Assembly (NCBI RefSeq): GCF_025147325.1
Contig: NZ_CP102262.1
Coordinates: forward strand, 3,224,001 to 3,288,000
Direction: 5' to 3'
From: Bacteroides stercoris ATCC 43183
GTDB taxonomy: Bacteria; Bacteroidota; Bacteroidia; Bacteroidales; Bacteroidaceae
Length of the DNA stretch: 64,000 nucleotides
The notes below the pieces were generated by a model. The model saw only the letters and a program-made list of their open reading frames with translations. It made no database searches and was not told the DNA's origin. Positions 18,557 to 28,346 of this stretch are shown here, piece after piece. Each line of letters starts with the position of its first letter. The first letter of the stretch is position 1. The translations under genes and the position numbers were made by a program.

Positions 18557-20119
18557 TTAAAAATTACATCCTAAACTTATCGATAAATGAGTACGCCCAT
18601 CATAATCATAGTCAGAGGTATTTATACGATCGAATACAACTTTTGCAAATAAGTTCATACGTCTGTTTTCTCTGACTTGTTGCGAATACGTTATCGACCC
18701 GCCAATACGATAGTAATCACAGGTATAATAATTAGTCAGCCCTTGTTGTAATTCGGTTACAGTTGGATAGTCTGCATGGCTGCCACCATATACATATTCA
18801 CCTCCCAGATTATTGTTATACGCAACATGAACATCTATTAAAAGCCTGCGATTCAAACTATTGCCTAAAACAAAATTTTTTTTGCCACCTAAGCCTAAAG
18901 ATAAATTTTCTGCATTCTGTACAGAATTAGGCATTAAATATTCATCGTCTTGCTTGGTATAATTCACATTCAATTCTGCTTTCCAACTATATTCATTCCC
19001 GCGGTTTCTGCTTAATGCATAATTAAGAGAAGCGGTTTGTGCCTTGTACGTAGAACGGATGTTATTATATAATTCCACCCAGCCACTTTGTGATTCAGAG
19101 TTATCGCGTTGAGAAATATACTGAATACCATCGATGTTACGATTTGTATATGTGGTTCTCATATAATTGGTATAGTCCTTTCCTTCCTGAATCATCGTTA
19201 AAGAAACATGAGCAGTTTTATCTTTTACACCGGCTATTTTTTTAGGAGTCGTATAGCTCTGCTGAACAGTTTCCGCTTTTACATCGTAACTGCCCTCAAG
19301 CAGTAAATTGAAAGAGGGCATACTGAAGTTGTACTGGAGAGCTCCACCGAAACGGTCTCCAATATAATTGCTGGTTACACCGCTGCCTATTCCTTTTATG
19401 GCTGTTCCCAAACCGTATAATATATAATAGTCCTGATCCACATAAGAGTTGACATTACTCATTCTTGAGTCTTCCTTGATAGAACTATACTTGAAACTTG
19501 CACCAAACTTGTGTGAATTATTCAACTTGTAAGTAATCCCCGGCGTCAGTCCCAGCGTATAAAAACGGGTATTCACACGCGGGTCGCGCTGTTTGGCAGC
19601 TAATGTAGCTACATAATTACCTTCCAACCCCAATGCCCAATGATTACCAAGTAAAGGAGTAGCTGCACGAAACTTCAGATCGTAATATTGATTTCTCCAT
19701 TTGCTTAAGTGCTGGTCTGCGACATAGTAAGGCATTCCCCTGAATGGATCGGCAATGGAGGCGTTATATCCGGCATCTGTCAGATTTTTTTGTGCAAAAT
19801 TAAATGCTCCCCACACATATGCATTTTTCAGATTGATAAAGCCTTCACTGGATACACCTACGATAGCCTCTTTCTGCCCCTCTTGCGGACGGCAATAGTT
19901 TCCGTCCTGTAAGTCATATCCCAATATAACATTCGAATAATTCTGAATATCATCGAATGGCATACCGGCAGCATTCTGTGAATGAGACCATAGTCGTCTT
20001 GTTTTCAATTGTTCCATAGCGGCGGGAGAGAAGCCCTGTGCCGCTCCCACCATACTTACAAGGCAGGCTATCATTACCAGCAGGCAGCTTTTCATATAGT
20101 TCATATATTGTTTTTTCAT
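18557..20119 (-). CDS. DUF6850-type outer-membrane beta-barrel protein
   Basis: 520 residues. Signal peptide about 1-27 (MKSCLLVMIACLVSMVGAAQ; a start at 20095 would give the shorter form). The mature part alternates short amphipathic strands throughout (FGASFKYSSIKEDSRM, FGGALQYNFSMPSFNLLLEG, LFAKVVFDRINTSDYDYDG) and ends with a terminal aromatic strand LSISLGCNF, as expected for an outer-membrane barrel. Overall pattern resembles DUF6850, a Bacteroidales family of unknown function; the assignment is from memory of family layout. It lies between the DUF4876 lipoprotein (23 bp) and the three peptidase-like genes (30 bp), so it probably forms an outer-membrane part of the same system. Confidence 0.65.
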   Translation of the reverse strand: MKKQYMNYMKSCLLVMIACLVSMVGAAQGFSPAAMEQLKTRRLWSHSQNAAGMPFDDIQNYSNVILGYDLQDGNYCRPQEGQKEAIVGVSSEGFINLKNAYVWGAFNFAQKNLTDAGYNASIADPFRGMPYYVADQHLSKWRNQYYDLKFRAATPLLGNHWALGLEGNYVATLAAKQRDPRVNTRFYTLGLTPGITYKLNNSHKFGASFKYSSIKEDSRMSNVNSYVDQDYYILYGLGTAIKGIGSGVTSNYIGDRFGGALQYNFSMPSFNLLLEGSYDVKAETVQQSYTTPKKIAGVKDKTAHVSLTMIQEGKDYTNYMRTTYTNRNIDGIQYISQRDNSESQSGWVELYNNIRSTYKAQTASLNYALSRNRGNEYSWKAELNVNYTKQDDEYLMPNSVQNAENLSLGLGGKKNFVLGNSLNRRLLIDVHVAYNNNLGGEYVYGGSHADYPTVTELQQGLTNYYTCDYYRIGGSITYSQQVRENRRMNLFAKVVFDRINTSDYDYDGRTHLSISLGCNF

Positions 20120-20142
20120 TGTTCTGTCTTTTTAGTTAATTA

Positions 20143-21414
20143 TTACAATGTGTGATTCCATGAAGGCATTTTTGCTCCATTACGACGCATTACAGGAACA
20201 ACGCCACGTTCAAAGTCATCCGTACTGTTGTTTGTATCCTGATATATATATGTACCTGTTTCTTCGCGAATAATAGGATTACCTTCTTCGTCTGTGGACA
20301 ATTTGCGAGCAATACCTAAACCGCAATAAGTAGCTCCTACCCAAGTAATACCTGCATCAAGTACACCGGGGACACGTTTTGCATTCATCTTTGACTCATT
20401 GTTTACTGCTTCAACAGCATCCAATACATATTTAATAGGTATTTTTGCATAATAAACATTGCTGTTCGGTTTGCTAAGATCTGTTGTCTTCATATTTTCA
20501 TCGTTGACCGGATCCCAAGCTTCTCCTTCAGGAACACGAAAAATCACATAAGCACCTCCGAATACGGATGTCAAATATTGTGGTATACTTCCCATCTCTG
20601 CTTTTCCTTGGTAGAAAACATGTTGCATATCATAAGCTGCCTGGTCAGGGAAGTTTGGATTATTCATATTAAACTCAAACTCAGAACTACTGCCGTCTAT
20701 AGGACTTTGAGGGTTATAGATGTCCAACTGATGGTTAGCGGCAAATTGAGAAATGATGCAAGATTCACCTGGCGCTAACGGATATTCGGTTCCATTTCCT
20801 GGAAATTTCCACACACGTTCTCCATATGCATAATTATTACCGTCCGCTTCCGGCCAAATAGGTAATTTAGTGGTAGCTGTACCCGGAGTTAAATTTGCGA
20901 AATAAATACCGTCCAAATACAAAATGTCAGCAGAGTTATTGTATATCTCATAGAACTGGTCTCGGAAATAGACTCCTCCTTTTTCCGGACGGCTACCGCA
21001 ATAATAAATCTCCTTGAATATTAATGGGCTCACTTTAAGCCCTTGTACTTCAATATTCAATGCGCTACCATGCTTAAATAATGCCGCATTTACAGAATTG
21101 CCATTGATGTAGTATTCATTGTTTTCTGTATCGATCGCTGTACCGGATACTGTTACCGAATAAATTCCGGGGATAATTCCGTCAACTTTCACACTATTAT
21201 CAGTTACTTCTTTTACATAATGTAAATCTTCATCGTAATTGTCGAACTTTACAGTCAGATCTTTCAGTGTGGATATATTTTCAACGGTAATATCCAAATA
21301 TACATCCACTGTGATAGGATTCACTTCTGCTGTGCCAGACATGTCCCTGAACGAATCGCATCCTATCAAAAGGGTACTTGCCAATGTAAACAAATATATT
21401 AAATATTTTTTCAT
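20143..21414 (-). CDS. DUF4876-type surface lipoprotein
   Basis: 423 residues. Lipoprotein signal with lipobox LLIGC at about residues 15-19. Residues about 30-150 form an Ig/transthyretin-like beta domain (NPITVDVYLDITVENISTLK, VTVSGTAIDTENNEYYINGN), then a larger domain with FKEIYYCGSRPEKGGVYFRD, QFYEIYNNSADILYLDGIYF, typical of DUF4876. The order TonB receptor, DUF4876, DUF6850 recalls SusC/SusD pairs, where a surface lipoprotein delivers substrate to its barrel; a substrate-binding role is therefore plausible but inferred. It starts 13 bp after the receptor stop codon, which implies one transcript. Confidence 0.7.
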   Translation of the reverse strand: MKKYLIYLFTLASTLLIGCDSFRDMSGTAEVNPITVDVYLDITVENISTLKDLTVKFDNYDEDLHYVKEVTDNSVKVDGIIPGIYSVTVSGTAIDTENNEYYINGNSVNAALFKHGSALNIEVQGLKVSPLIFKEIYYCGSRPEKGGVYFRDQFYEIYNNSADILYLDGIYFANLTPGTATTKLPIWPEADGNNYAYGERVWKFPGNGTEYPLAPGESCIISQFAANHQLDIYNPQSPIDGSSSEFEFNMNNPNFPDQAAYDMQHVFYQGKAEMGSIPQYLTSVFGGAYVIFRVPEGEAWDPVNDENMKTTDLSKPNSNVYYAKIPIKYVLDAVEAVNNESKMNAKRVPGVLDAGITWVGATYCGLGIARKLSTDEEGNPIIREETGTYIYQDTNNSTDDFERGVVPVMRRNGAKMPSWNHTL

Positions 21415-21427
21415 AACTTCCTAAACA

Positions 21428-24289
21428 TTATAAAGTGAGTGATAATTCCAGCCCAAAGAAAAATCGGTTATTCAATTGAATATATGAACCCGGATTACGT
21501 TTGGATTCTCTGCGCGGATAACTTCTGAACATATTGTTGGCAAAGAAAGAAACACGTAGCATATTGCTAATTTCTTTAGTTACATTCAAGTTAAAACAAA
21601 AATAAGGACTGTATGATTCTTTTATAGCATTATTATGACTTACATTATTCAACATATATCCATATCCTGCATCCTTTACTTGCTGGGTAGTGGTATATTT
21701 CCCCTTGGGAAACATATTTACAGACGCATCTTCCAATGCTAAATAGCCCACAGGTATAGAATCGTTTCCAAATGTATTCCAATTAGACTGCTGCCAAATA
21801 GCTTGTGCTGTCATCGTAACAACAAAACCGATACGCGGGATATTGTGAGTGGCACGTAAAGTCGTTACAAATTGTTGTTTGTAACTTGCATTGCCTTCTT
21901 GAGAATAAATGGCCACCGGTTTACGGGCTGAAGCAGCATCTTCGCTATTGTCATAGAAGCTATAACCCTGACGCCAACTCTTAGTACGCATCCATGAGCC
22001 ATTTATTTGGAAGGCCGTACGGATAGCATCAATACGTCCGATATTCAAATCAAATTCTAAACCTTTAGTTTCTATATTTAAATTATTAGTTGGTTTTGCA
22101 TAAGTAGACAATACCGGTAGGCTACTACTAAGCTCTATCCCGTTTTCTGTGCGCTGGTATTCATTGTAGATAAATGTATTGAAGGTGTTGAAGGTTTGGC
22201 TCATTACATAACCATCCTTCAGACGCTCCTTATAAGCTATTACATTCAGATTGGTTTTACCCACTCGTAAATTAAAACCGACTTCTGCTTTATGATTTTG
22301 GGCAATCTTCAAATCTGAGTTATCTACTTGCCGAACTTCTGTGGTAGTCATAAACAAGCGCTGGCTTTCCGGAATATTTTCATTGGTAAGCTCATTTATA
22401 TTGATATATTCAAAATATGCATTTTCTGGATATAAATAGAGAAGAGAAGGCATCTTTGCAGCAATACCGTAACCTCCCTGAAGACTTAATAGATTCGGAA
22501 TCAAATCAATGGATGCATTTACACGTGGCGAGAAAATGCCTCCTACTACTGAGGTATGATCATAACGCACACCAGCCTGAATGTTCAAATCATGCGTACC
22601 GCTTATGGACCATTTGAAATTATCTTCCACATATGCACCAAATTGGTTAATGAAAGGAATATCCTTATAGTTACGTGGACGGAAAGATGAATTATGACCG
22701 TATTGACTACGATAAGGAGGAGTACTTGGGGCATAAGTTTTTCCTTTACCAACGTTACCGTCACTCCGGAAATCCGCACCAATCAAGATGCGGTTGTTTA
22801 CATGACCGCTCGCCTTGAATAGAGAACTCGTCACTTTAGCAAACAAATTAACTTCACGACTATCGATCTCATAGTGTCCCAAATAGCTGCTTGGTAGATA
22901 AACAGCATAATGATTTATGTCTTCCGGTCCAAAATTAGTAATTTGATTACCATTGGCATCATAGATATGCTGACCTGCAAAGTTACTAAGTACCGCACCG
23001 TTTGTAGTGGTCATGGAATAAGGAGATGTAGCAGAACTGTATACGGTTTCATAATAACTGTCTTTATCCATATACGTACCTGACAATACATAGCGTAGTG
23101 TTTTTAACCAGCCCTTATTTATATTCCATGTACCATTGGTATTCAAAGTAAAACCTATATCGCGGCCTTCCGAAGCTGTTTTAGTTTGTTCATCATCAGG
23201 ATTACGTTCACGTTGATCCTTACCATAAATAAAATCAAAGCTGGAATTGGTACGTAACTTATTATTAAAGAAAGTATTTGAATAGAGCAACTTTGTTGTG
23301 GCACGCTGATAGTGCTGGTAACTGGATATTGGATTATTCGTATTATAAGCATAATCTGCACTTACATTTAAAGCGCCTTTCTTTTTTCCAAGTTCAAAAC
23401 CGGTTCCCATAGACACCTGATAGATATTGGGATTGGCTTTTGCTTTGACACGTAGCGGCTCACGACCAGCTTTTGTATTAATAATTACTGCTCCTGAGGT
23501 CAGATCACCATATTCAACAGAAGGGATACCACGAACGATTTGTATAGACTCTATATTTTCAGTAGAAATACTACGAACATCGGTTCCACCAGCCGGCGAG
23601 GCACCTCCGGCCAATGAAGCGGGTGTTTCCGTACCACTTAATACCGTAGGGCTCATCGCAGATAGATTAGCATTATTTGAGATGGGGGCACCATCACGAA
23701 TTATTGCGGTGCCCATAGCATTCATCGGAGCTTCCGGACCACTGGAACTGGAAACTTGACGGATGTTAATCTGTTGTGCCGAACTCATATCTTGATTCTG
23801 TGAAATTCCACCTGGCATCAATGACATTACATCATATAAACTGGTCGCTTGCATATGGTCCATAGCAGAGCGGGAAATGTGAGAAGATGTGGATTTGCCT
23901 GAACGGCTGTTGGTTGCAGTTACTGTAACTTCTTTCAACTTAAAATCCTCATTCCTCATTGTAAAATTAAGAACCAAATCCTTATTTACATTTATTAAGG
24001 TGTCAATGGAGACTTTGCCCAAATATTGAATTTGCATACGAATTTTACCAGTAGGTACGTTTTCCAGTATGTATCTACCATTTTCATCAGAGGTTGTCCC
24101 TAGTGCAATTTCAGGAATAGACACAGCTGCAAATTGTAAAGGCAAACGCTTGTTGTTGTGGTCGTACTCATAAACAGTGCCTGTAAGTTTTACTTTGTAA
24201 TTGTTTTGCGATTTGATAGGGAGGGCAATTCCTATGCAAATAAGTATAAACAAGTATATAATATTACACCCCAAAATACCTTTTTTCAT
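21428..24289 (-). CDS. TonB-dependent outer-membrane receptor of the C25-like operon
   Basis: About 953 residues from the ATG at 24289 (MKKGILGCNIIYLFILICIG...). Upstream in-frame ATGs exist, but a good promoter lies inside that extension (24316-24348), so the short start is preferred. Signal peptide about 1-28; carboxypeptidase-regulatory-like domain about 33-115 (LGTTSDENGRYILENVPTGK); plug about 125-290 (LKEVTVTATNSRSGKSTSS, IESIQIVRGIPSVEYGDLTSGAVIINTKAG with the conserved G-x-x-x-VEYGDLTSG stretch); 22-strand barrel to the end, finishing LNNRFFFGLELSLTL. It takes up a ligand across the outer membrane using TonB/ExbBD energy. First gene of a six-gene operon with lipoprotein, barrel and three peptidase-like proteins; the ligand may be a peptide, but nothing in the sequence proves this. 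Confidence 0.85.
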   Translation of the reverse strand: MKKGILGCNIIYLFILICIGIALPIKSQNNYKVKLTGTVYEYDHNNKRLPLQFAAVSIPEIALGTTSDENGRYILENVPTGKIRMQIQYLGKVSIDTLINVNKDLVLNFTMRNEDFKLKEVTVTATNSRSGKSTSSHISRSAMDHMQATSLYDVMSLMPGGISQNQDMSSAQQINIRQVSSSSGPEAPMNAMGTAIIRDGAPISNNANLSAMSPTVLSGTETPASLAGGASPAGGTDVRSISTENIESIQIVRGIPSVEYGDLTSGAVIINTKAGREPLRVKAKANPNIYQVSMGTGFELGKKKGALNVSADYAYNTNNPISSYQHYQRATTKLLYSNTFFNNKLRTNSSFDFIYGKDQRERNPDDEQTKTASEGRDIGFTLNTNGTWNINKGWLKTLRYVLSGTYMDKDSYYETVYSSATSPYSMTTTNGAVLSNFAGQHIYDANGNQITNFGPEDINHYAVYLPSSYLGHYEIDSREVNLFAKVTSSLFKASGHVNNRILIGADFRSDGNVGKGKTYAPSTPPYRSQYGHNSSFRPRNYKDIPFINQFGAYVEDNFKWSISGTHDLNIQAGVRYDHTSVVGGIFSPRVNASIDLIPNLLSLQGGYGIAAKMPSLLYLYPENAYFEYININELTNENIPESQRLFMTTTEVRQVDNSDLKIAQNHKAEVGFNLRVGKTNLNVIAYKERLKDGYVMSQTFNTFNTFIYNEYQRTENGIELSSSLPVLSTYAKPTNNLNIETKGLEFDLNIGRIDAIRTAFQINGSWMRTKSWRQGYSFYDNSEDAASARKPVAIYSQEGNASYKQQFVTTLRATHNIPRIGFVVTMTAQAIWQQSNWNTFGNDSIPVGYLALEDASVNMFPKGKYTTTQQVKDAGYGYMLNNVSHNNAIKESYSPYFCFNLNVTKEISNMLRVSFFANNMFRSYPRRESKRNPGSYIQLNNRFFFGLELSLTL

Positions 24290-24315
24290 AAGTAACATCA
24301 TATTTATTAATAATG

Positions 24316-24348
24316 CAAAATTATATGTAAATTTTAAATTAAAACAAA
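24316..24348 (-). promoter_or_regulatory. Promoter of the TonB/DUF4876/DUF6850/C25-like operon
   Basis: On the minus strand TAATTTTG (24323-24316) fits the Bacteroides -7 consensus exactly and TTTG (24348-24345) fits the -33 element, spacer 21 nt. The transcript would start near 24309, about 20 nt before the chosen ATG at 24289. Confidence 0.75.
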
Positions 24349-24412
24349 CCATTGTGTGTAACAAAACTAAAATTATTAAAAATACATGTTGTTTTTGTTG
24401 GTGCCGTTGCAT

Positions 24413-25021
24413 AATCTCACAGACCTCAACCGTCTGTTGTCTAACAATATAGCAACTGCATTATATTTAGGAAAATCCAATATATATTAGTACTTTATTT
24501 AAGTTCCATACATAGTAATACGGATCTTGAGTGATTAAAAGCAAACTGCAAATCTAAATAAAAAACGGGATGGTTGTAGTTCTGATATGCTATATCTTAA
24601 TACAACGCAGATAAATACTTATATTTTCATTGATAGATCTAACTAAGTTAAAAAACGGATTTTCTCCAAAATTCTTCTGATAGCTCCGTTCCAGCCTCAT
24701 ATTTATCGCACTTTACAGAAGCCCCAGTTCAAATATAAGGAAACTGTATCTCTCTTCGATAAAAGATCTATTTTAGGACGCAAAATTAGATATTACAAAA
24801 GATTATAAAAATACCATTTTTTGGGTATAAAAACGCATCTAATACCTATATATAGGTATTAAATATCATTGGCAATGTATGTTCCATTTCATTAAGCAAA
24901 CAATTTTTTGTATAAAATACAAATAGTACTTTTTTACCCACTTAAAAAGTGCAAGAATGTATAAAAGTCCATGTGTCAGCTATAATAGGGGCATGAATAG
25001 GCATCCGTTCCATACCTGTCC
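24413..25021. other. AT-rich intergenic region
   Basis: About 600 bp of AT-rich sequence between the TonB operon promoter and the chimeric gene. I see no gene. Just beyond it at 25032-25051 is a perfect 7-bp hairpin (CGGTCAC/GTGACCG). A short minus-strand frame at 25022-25219 overlaps the end of the chimeric gene and is not supported by any recognisable feature. Confidence 0.5.
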
Positions 25022-25208
25022 CTATTTGAATCGGTCACCCCACAGTGACCGGACATTACTCACCCAATTCGGATTCTCATTACAGTAGGCAACGAAAATC
25101 TGTATCAAGTTCCAAAGCCCGAGAATCATTCCATTAAACCTGGCAGGAATTGTGACAACATGTCTGCTTGAAACAGCTACTATTATGGTATCATGCTGTA
25201 TTGTTATG

Positions 25209-27089
25209 CTATATACCATGTTCTAAGTCAAAACTCTTTTTTTTTAGAATTGAAGGTTTAAGGCTCCATCCGAAAGTCAATATCACTTTCTCAAAATTCT
25301 TTTCTACAGCACCCTTTGTATAAGTTAGGATGTCTTTCTCTAGAAAATTTTTGAAATCAGATGAACTCATGTCTCTAAAAATGTTTATATATTCTTTTTT
25401 AAGAAATTCATTTATGGCATGTGCCGATATCTTTTTTTGCGTGCACTTTTCTATAACATATAAGTTGCTTGGTACCGGTACCATCGTGTCCAGCCCCATG
25501 AAGATATTACAGTCTACCATAAGAGTATAAGCGCCGCTCTCGGCAAGAGGTGCGGAAATGCAGTAATTGGCTTGCTCAAGCAGAGAATCCACCAGTTCTT
25601 TTGTGGAAGAACTGATACTATTGGCCAATTGTTCATATCCTCTTAGATTCAGTTGGGATATGGTCTTTTCGATAGCCGGGATGAATTTCATTCCTGGACC
25701 CAGGTTCAAATCAAATCTTTTGTAATAGACAAGAAGCTCATTCCAATCTTTGTACCGTGAAGGTTTGATGATATTTACATTGTCTATACCATGTTGTTTA
25801 AGATACTCGCCGGAGGAAAATGCATCTTCTTTGAAGGTCTGTGTGTTTCCATCCGGGAAACTTAAATAGATGGTCTTATATGTGTCTCCAGTGTTGGTCC
25901 TTGCAAAAGCTTTACATTCCTCACCTTTGAGATAATATGCTGTGGTGATGTCAAAACCATTACCGCTGGCATCATTGTCATAGCAACAATTCCACTTTAC
26001 CTTATCAGATGGGAATATACGGCTTATATTCTCTATTTGGGATTTGGTGACATATCCCCCCGTGCTTATGAATGCGCATGTGGTTTCTTTAGTATAATGG
26101 TTTATTTCGTAGAAACTCATTGCGTCAATAGCGGATTCAAAGAGATATATGTCTGTAACCTTGTCAAAAGGAACAAAATTGGCCATCCAACAGCTTTGTG
26201 CCTTGTCACCACCCGTGGCAAAGGCTTTATAATTGGTATTGGTCTCTGCAAAATAGTTCCTCATTTCAAAGTTAAGGATTTCCATCTGGGAGGGTTTGCG
26301 GAATGGAAAGCCGATATGATTGTTTTTTCCTACCTGGTAGATGAACAGTCTATTGGCGAAATCCTCCACAGTCTGTGGAGAGAGCTTCCTTTGGACGGTC
26401 AAATATGGATTATCCTTTTTGATAGGACGAGGATTCCAATAATTCAAATTGGATTCAATATCATTTGGATTCAGTCCCAGCAGAGGATTGTTTACCGTTT
26501 CGGTATCTTCATTGGTGATCTGTTGAGTAGGCATTGGTACACCATCAATGACGAAGAGAGGCTGGGTTCCTCCTGTGACGGAGTTGACACCTCTGATTCT
26601 GAAAGTCATTCCGCTTGACAATGAACCGTCTGTGGGGATAATCTGTACTCCGCTGATTTTGCCTTGTAGTGCTTGCAACGTCTGCGTAGAACTACTGTTT
26701 ACAATATCTTTTATATTCACAGAAGCAACGGCGGTTGCAATATCACTTTTTCGCTGGCTACCATAGCCTACAACAACCACCTCATCCATCTCTGTGACTG
26801 AAGGGTCTAGAATGATATCAAATCTTCGGTTCTTTCCGATAGTGATAGTTTTGGGCTTATATCCCAGATAACTGATGACCAGTTTTTCAGAAGGAAGTAC
26901 TTTTATCGTGAACTTTCCTTCTAAATCGGTGATTACTGCATTGGTGGTACCTTCGATATTTATCGTGGCACCGATAAGAGGTTCACTCTTCTCATCCAAC
27001 ACTTGCCCTGAAATAGTTACTTGCTGTGCTAATGCTACAGTGAAATGTAGTATTAGAAACAATGTGCTTAATAGTACTTTTCTCTTCAT
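25209..27089 (-). CDS. Chimeric protein: SusC-type receptor N-terminus fused in frame to a toprim domain
   Basis: From the ATG at 27089 (MKRKVLLSTLFLILHFTVAL) residues 1-213 are a SusC/RagA-type start: signal peptide to AQ (about 22), CarboxypepD_reg-like domain (ISGQVLDEKSEPLIGATINI), the DEVVVVGYGSQRKSDIATAV linker, and plug (LQGKISGVQIIPTDGSLSSG, FRIRGVNSVTGGTQPLFVID) ending at GLNPNDIES. A receptor would continue with IEVLKDAS. Instead the frame switches near 26,450 to a toprim-containing protein of mobile-element type: IGFPFRKPSQMEILNFEMRN, then LFESAID (catalytic Glu about 318) and CYDNDASG (Asp about 371 and 373). No stop intervenes. The result is probably a recombination product without function: a toprim nuclease/primase-like domain would be exported, and the receptor lacks its barrel. 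A full-length product is possible in principle because all 627 codons are open. Confidence 0.75.
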   Translation of the reverse strand: MKRKVLLSTLFLILHFTVALAQQVTISGQVLDEKSEPLIGATINIEGTTNAVITDLEGKFTIKVLPSEKLVISYLGYKPKTITIGKNRRFDIILDPSVTEMDEVVVVGYGSQRKSDIATAVASVNIKDIVNSSSTQTLQALQGKISGVQIIPTDGSLSSGMTFRIRGVNSVTGGTQPLFVIDGVPMPTQQITNEDTETVNNPLLGLNPNDIESNLNYWNPRPIKKDNPYLTVQRKLSPQTVEDFANRLFIYQVGKNNHIGFPFRKPSQMEILNFEMRNYFAETNTNYKAFATGGDKAQSCWMANFVPFDKVTDIYLFESAIDAMSFYEINHYTKETTCAFISTGGYVTKSQIENISRIFPSDKVKWNCCYDNDASGNGFDITTAYYLKGEECKAFARTNTGDTYKTIYLSFPDGNTQTFKEDAFSSGEYLKQHGIDNVNIIKPSRYKDWNELLVYYKRFDLNLGPGMKFIPAIEKTISQLNLRGYEQLANSISSSTKELVDSLLEQANYCISAPLAESGAYTLMVDCNIFMGLDTMVPVPSNLYVIEKCTQKKISAHAINEFLKKEYINIFRDMSSSDFKNFLEKDILTYTKGAVEKNFEKVILTFGWSLKPSILKKKSFDLEHGI

Positions 27090-27173
27090 AGTGCAGATAT
27101 TAAAGTTTATAATAAGGATTAATACAATTAGATTTAAAATGGTAGTGCAAATAAAGCGAATTATAATATCCAT

Positions 27174-27545
27174 GTTTTGACCTATTGTACTTTTCTCTTG
27201 ACCAAATTACAGACTTTTTCTTCAAAGGTAATCGCTTTCTATTAATTTCATTTATCACCGCGTAAAATTATTCGATTGGACTTTTTATAGTGAGTATTAT
27301 CATGGGGAGTATTAAAAAAGATTGGATATGAAAAATAGTATGTTAAATCATTCTGTTTTCTCAAATATGCAGTGGGGTGTGAGCGCAAGGAAAAATATCT
27401 GTAGAAATTGATAATAATGTATTTTATTCAAACTTTCCATTTATCCAAACTCTATCAGTTATCTGCACTTAAATCAGGCTTTGATATTTCAAGAGTTTGG
27501 ATAAATGATTAAGGATTCAGTCTGCATTAATACCGAACATAGCAG
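27174..27545. other. Intergenic region with a long inverted repeat
   Basis: No gene seen in about 370 bp upstream of the chimeric gene. The main feature is the 16-bp inverted repeat at 27438-27507, described separately. The right border is the truncated end of a group II intron. Confidence 0.5.
27438..27507. repeat. Perfect 16-bp inverted repeat with 38-bp centre
   Basis: CATTTATCCAAACTCT (27438-27453) is repeated in inverted form as AGAGTTTGGATAAATG (27492-27507). The 38-bp centre shows no complete TAnnTTTG promoter on either strand. It could be ends of a small mobile element, a protein-binding site or an inversion site upstream of a SusC-type gene; the short centre makes an invertible promoter less likely. 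Confidence 0.7.
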
Positions 27546-28220
27546 TCAGTGAACGATTGATACCTTACGTTCGCATCGTGCGAAGTCTATTCCTTTCCAC
27601 ACGGTTTTGCGTCCGGCTGAAGATGCACACTCGGCTTGCGCCTTGTTCCTTTGCTGTTTCTTTATACTTGAAGTTCTACAATTCGTTTCACAAAGAATTA
27701 CCCTGTGGAAGTCTGCCCGCTTTCGCGTAGGGTGACGTTGAAACCTTTATCCAGGGCATTACACCATGGCATTCGCTTTCTCCACAATCCTTTACCCGCA
27801 CCTCATTCGGCCGCTCTTACAATTGGCCACCCATCGGTTATTGGCTGACGGGAGAGATACGGGCTTACCAAGTTTCGCACAAATAACTGACGACCGACTT
27901 AGACTCCGCCTATCCACCAGCAGTGCGACATCCGTGTAGCACGATGTAACAGCGTACTATCCTGACTGCTTGCCTTTTGGAATGGCCCATAAATATCCGT
28001 GAGCTAATTCATAGTCACGATGGTACGGCGATTCACTTAGGTTACTCATATCAGTCAGCTTTGACATTCTTCGCCTATGATGCTTAGGTTGGAACGTCGT
28101 TGTCAAGAGGGCTTCGCACCCGACCGTTGCCAGTCACGTACGCCTCTTCAGGCTACTATTGATGGAACAATAGGTTCAGACACGATGCTGAACAATTACT
28201 TGTGTGACCTCTTGGCGCAC
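27546..28220 (-). mobile_element. Group II intron, 5' part only (truncated)
   Basis: On the minus strand the segment starts at 28220 with GTGCGCCAAGAGGTCACAC, the GUGYG-type 5' end of group II introns. It continues with about 580 nt of stop-rich, structured, GC-richer sequence (for example GGTCGGGTGCGAAGCCC), as expected for ribozyme domain I and following. Near its 3' end a frame encodes AGRKTVWKGIDFARCERKV, which fits the conserved N-terminal segment of intron-encoded reverse transcriptases. The frame meets a TGA at 27546-27548 and homology stops. The reverse transcriptase body and domains V-VI (the catalytic core) are missing, so it can neither splice nor move. The 5' exon (28221 upward) is not recognisable as a gene. 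Confidence 0.75.
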
Positions 28221-28346
28221 ATTACACTACTAAGGTAATGCTTTTATAGGAGAAGTCACATCTGTAAAAAACTTATTATCATGCAATTATCTTACTTTAT
28301 CTTAGGCTAAAAGCCCTTATTCAAGGTGTCTGTATCCTATCATCCG

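Noticed and set aside
25022..25219. 65-residue frame on the minus strand overlapping the end of the chimeric gene
   Set aside because: No recognised motif, no signal or start context, contains a hairpin at its end; probably chance.
25209..27089. Functional SusC receptor
   Set aside because: Only signal, regulatory domain and part of the plug are present; the barrel is replaced by a toprim protein and no SusD gene follows.
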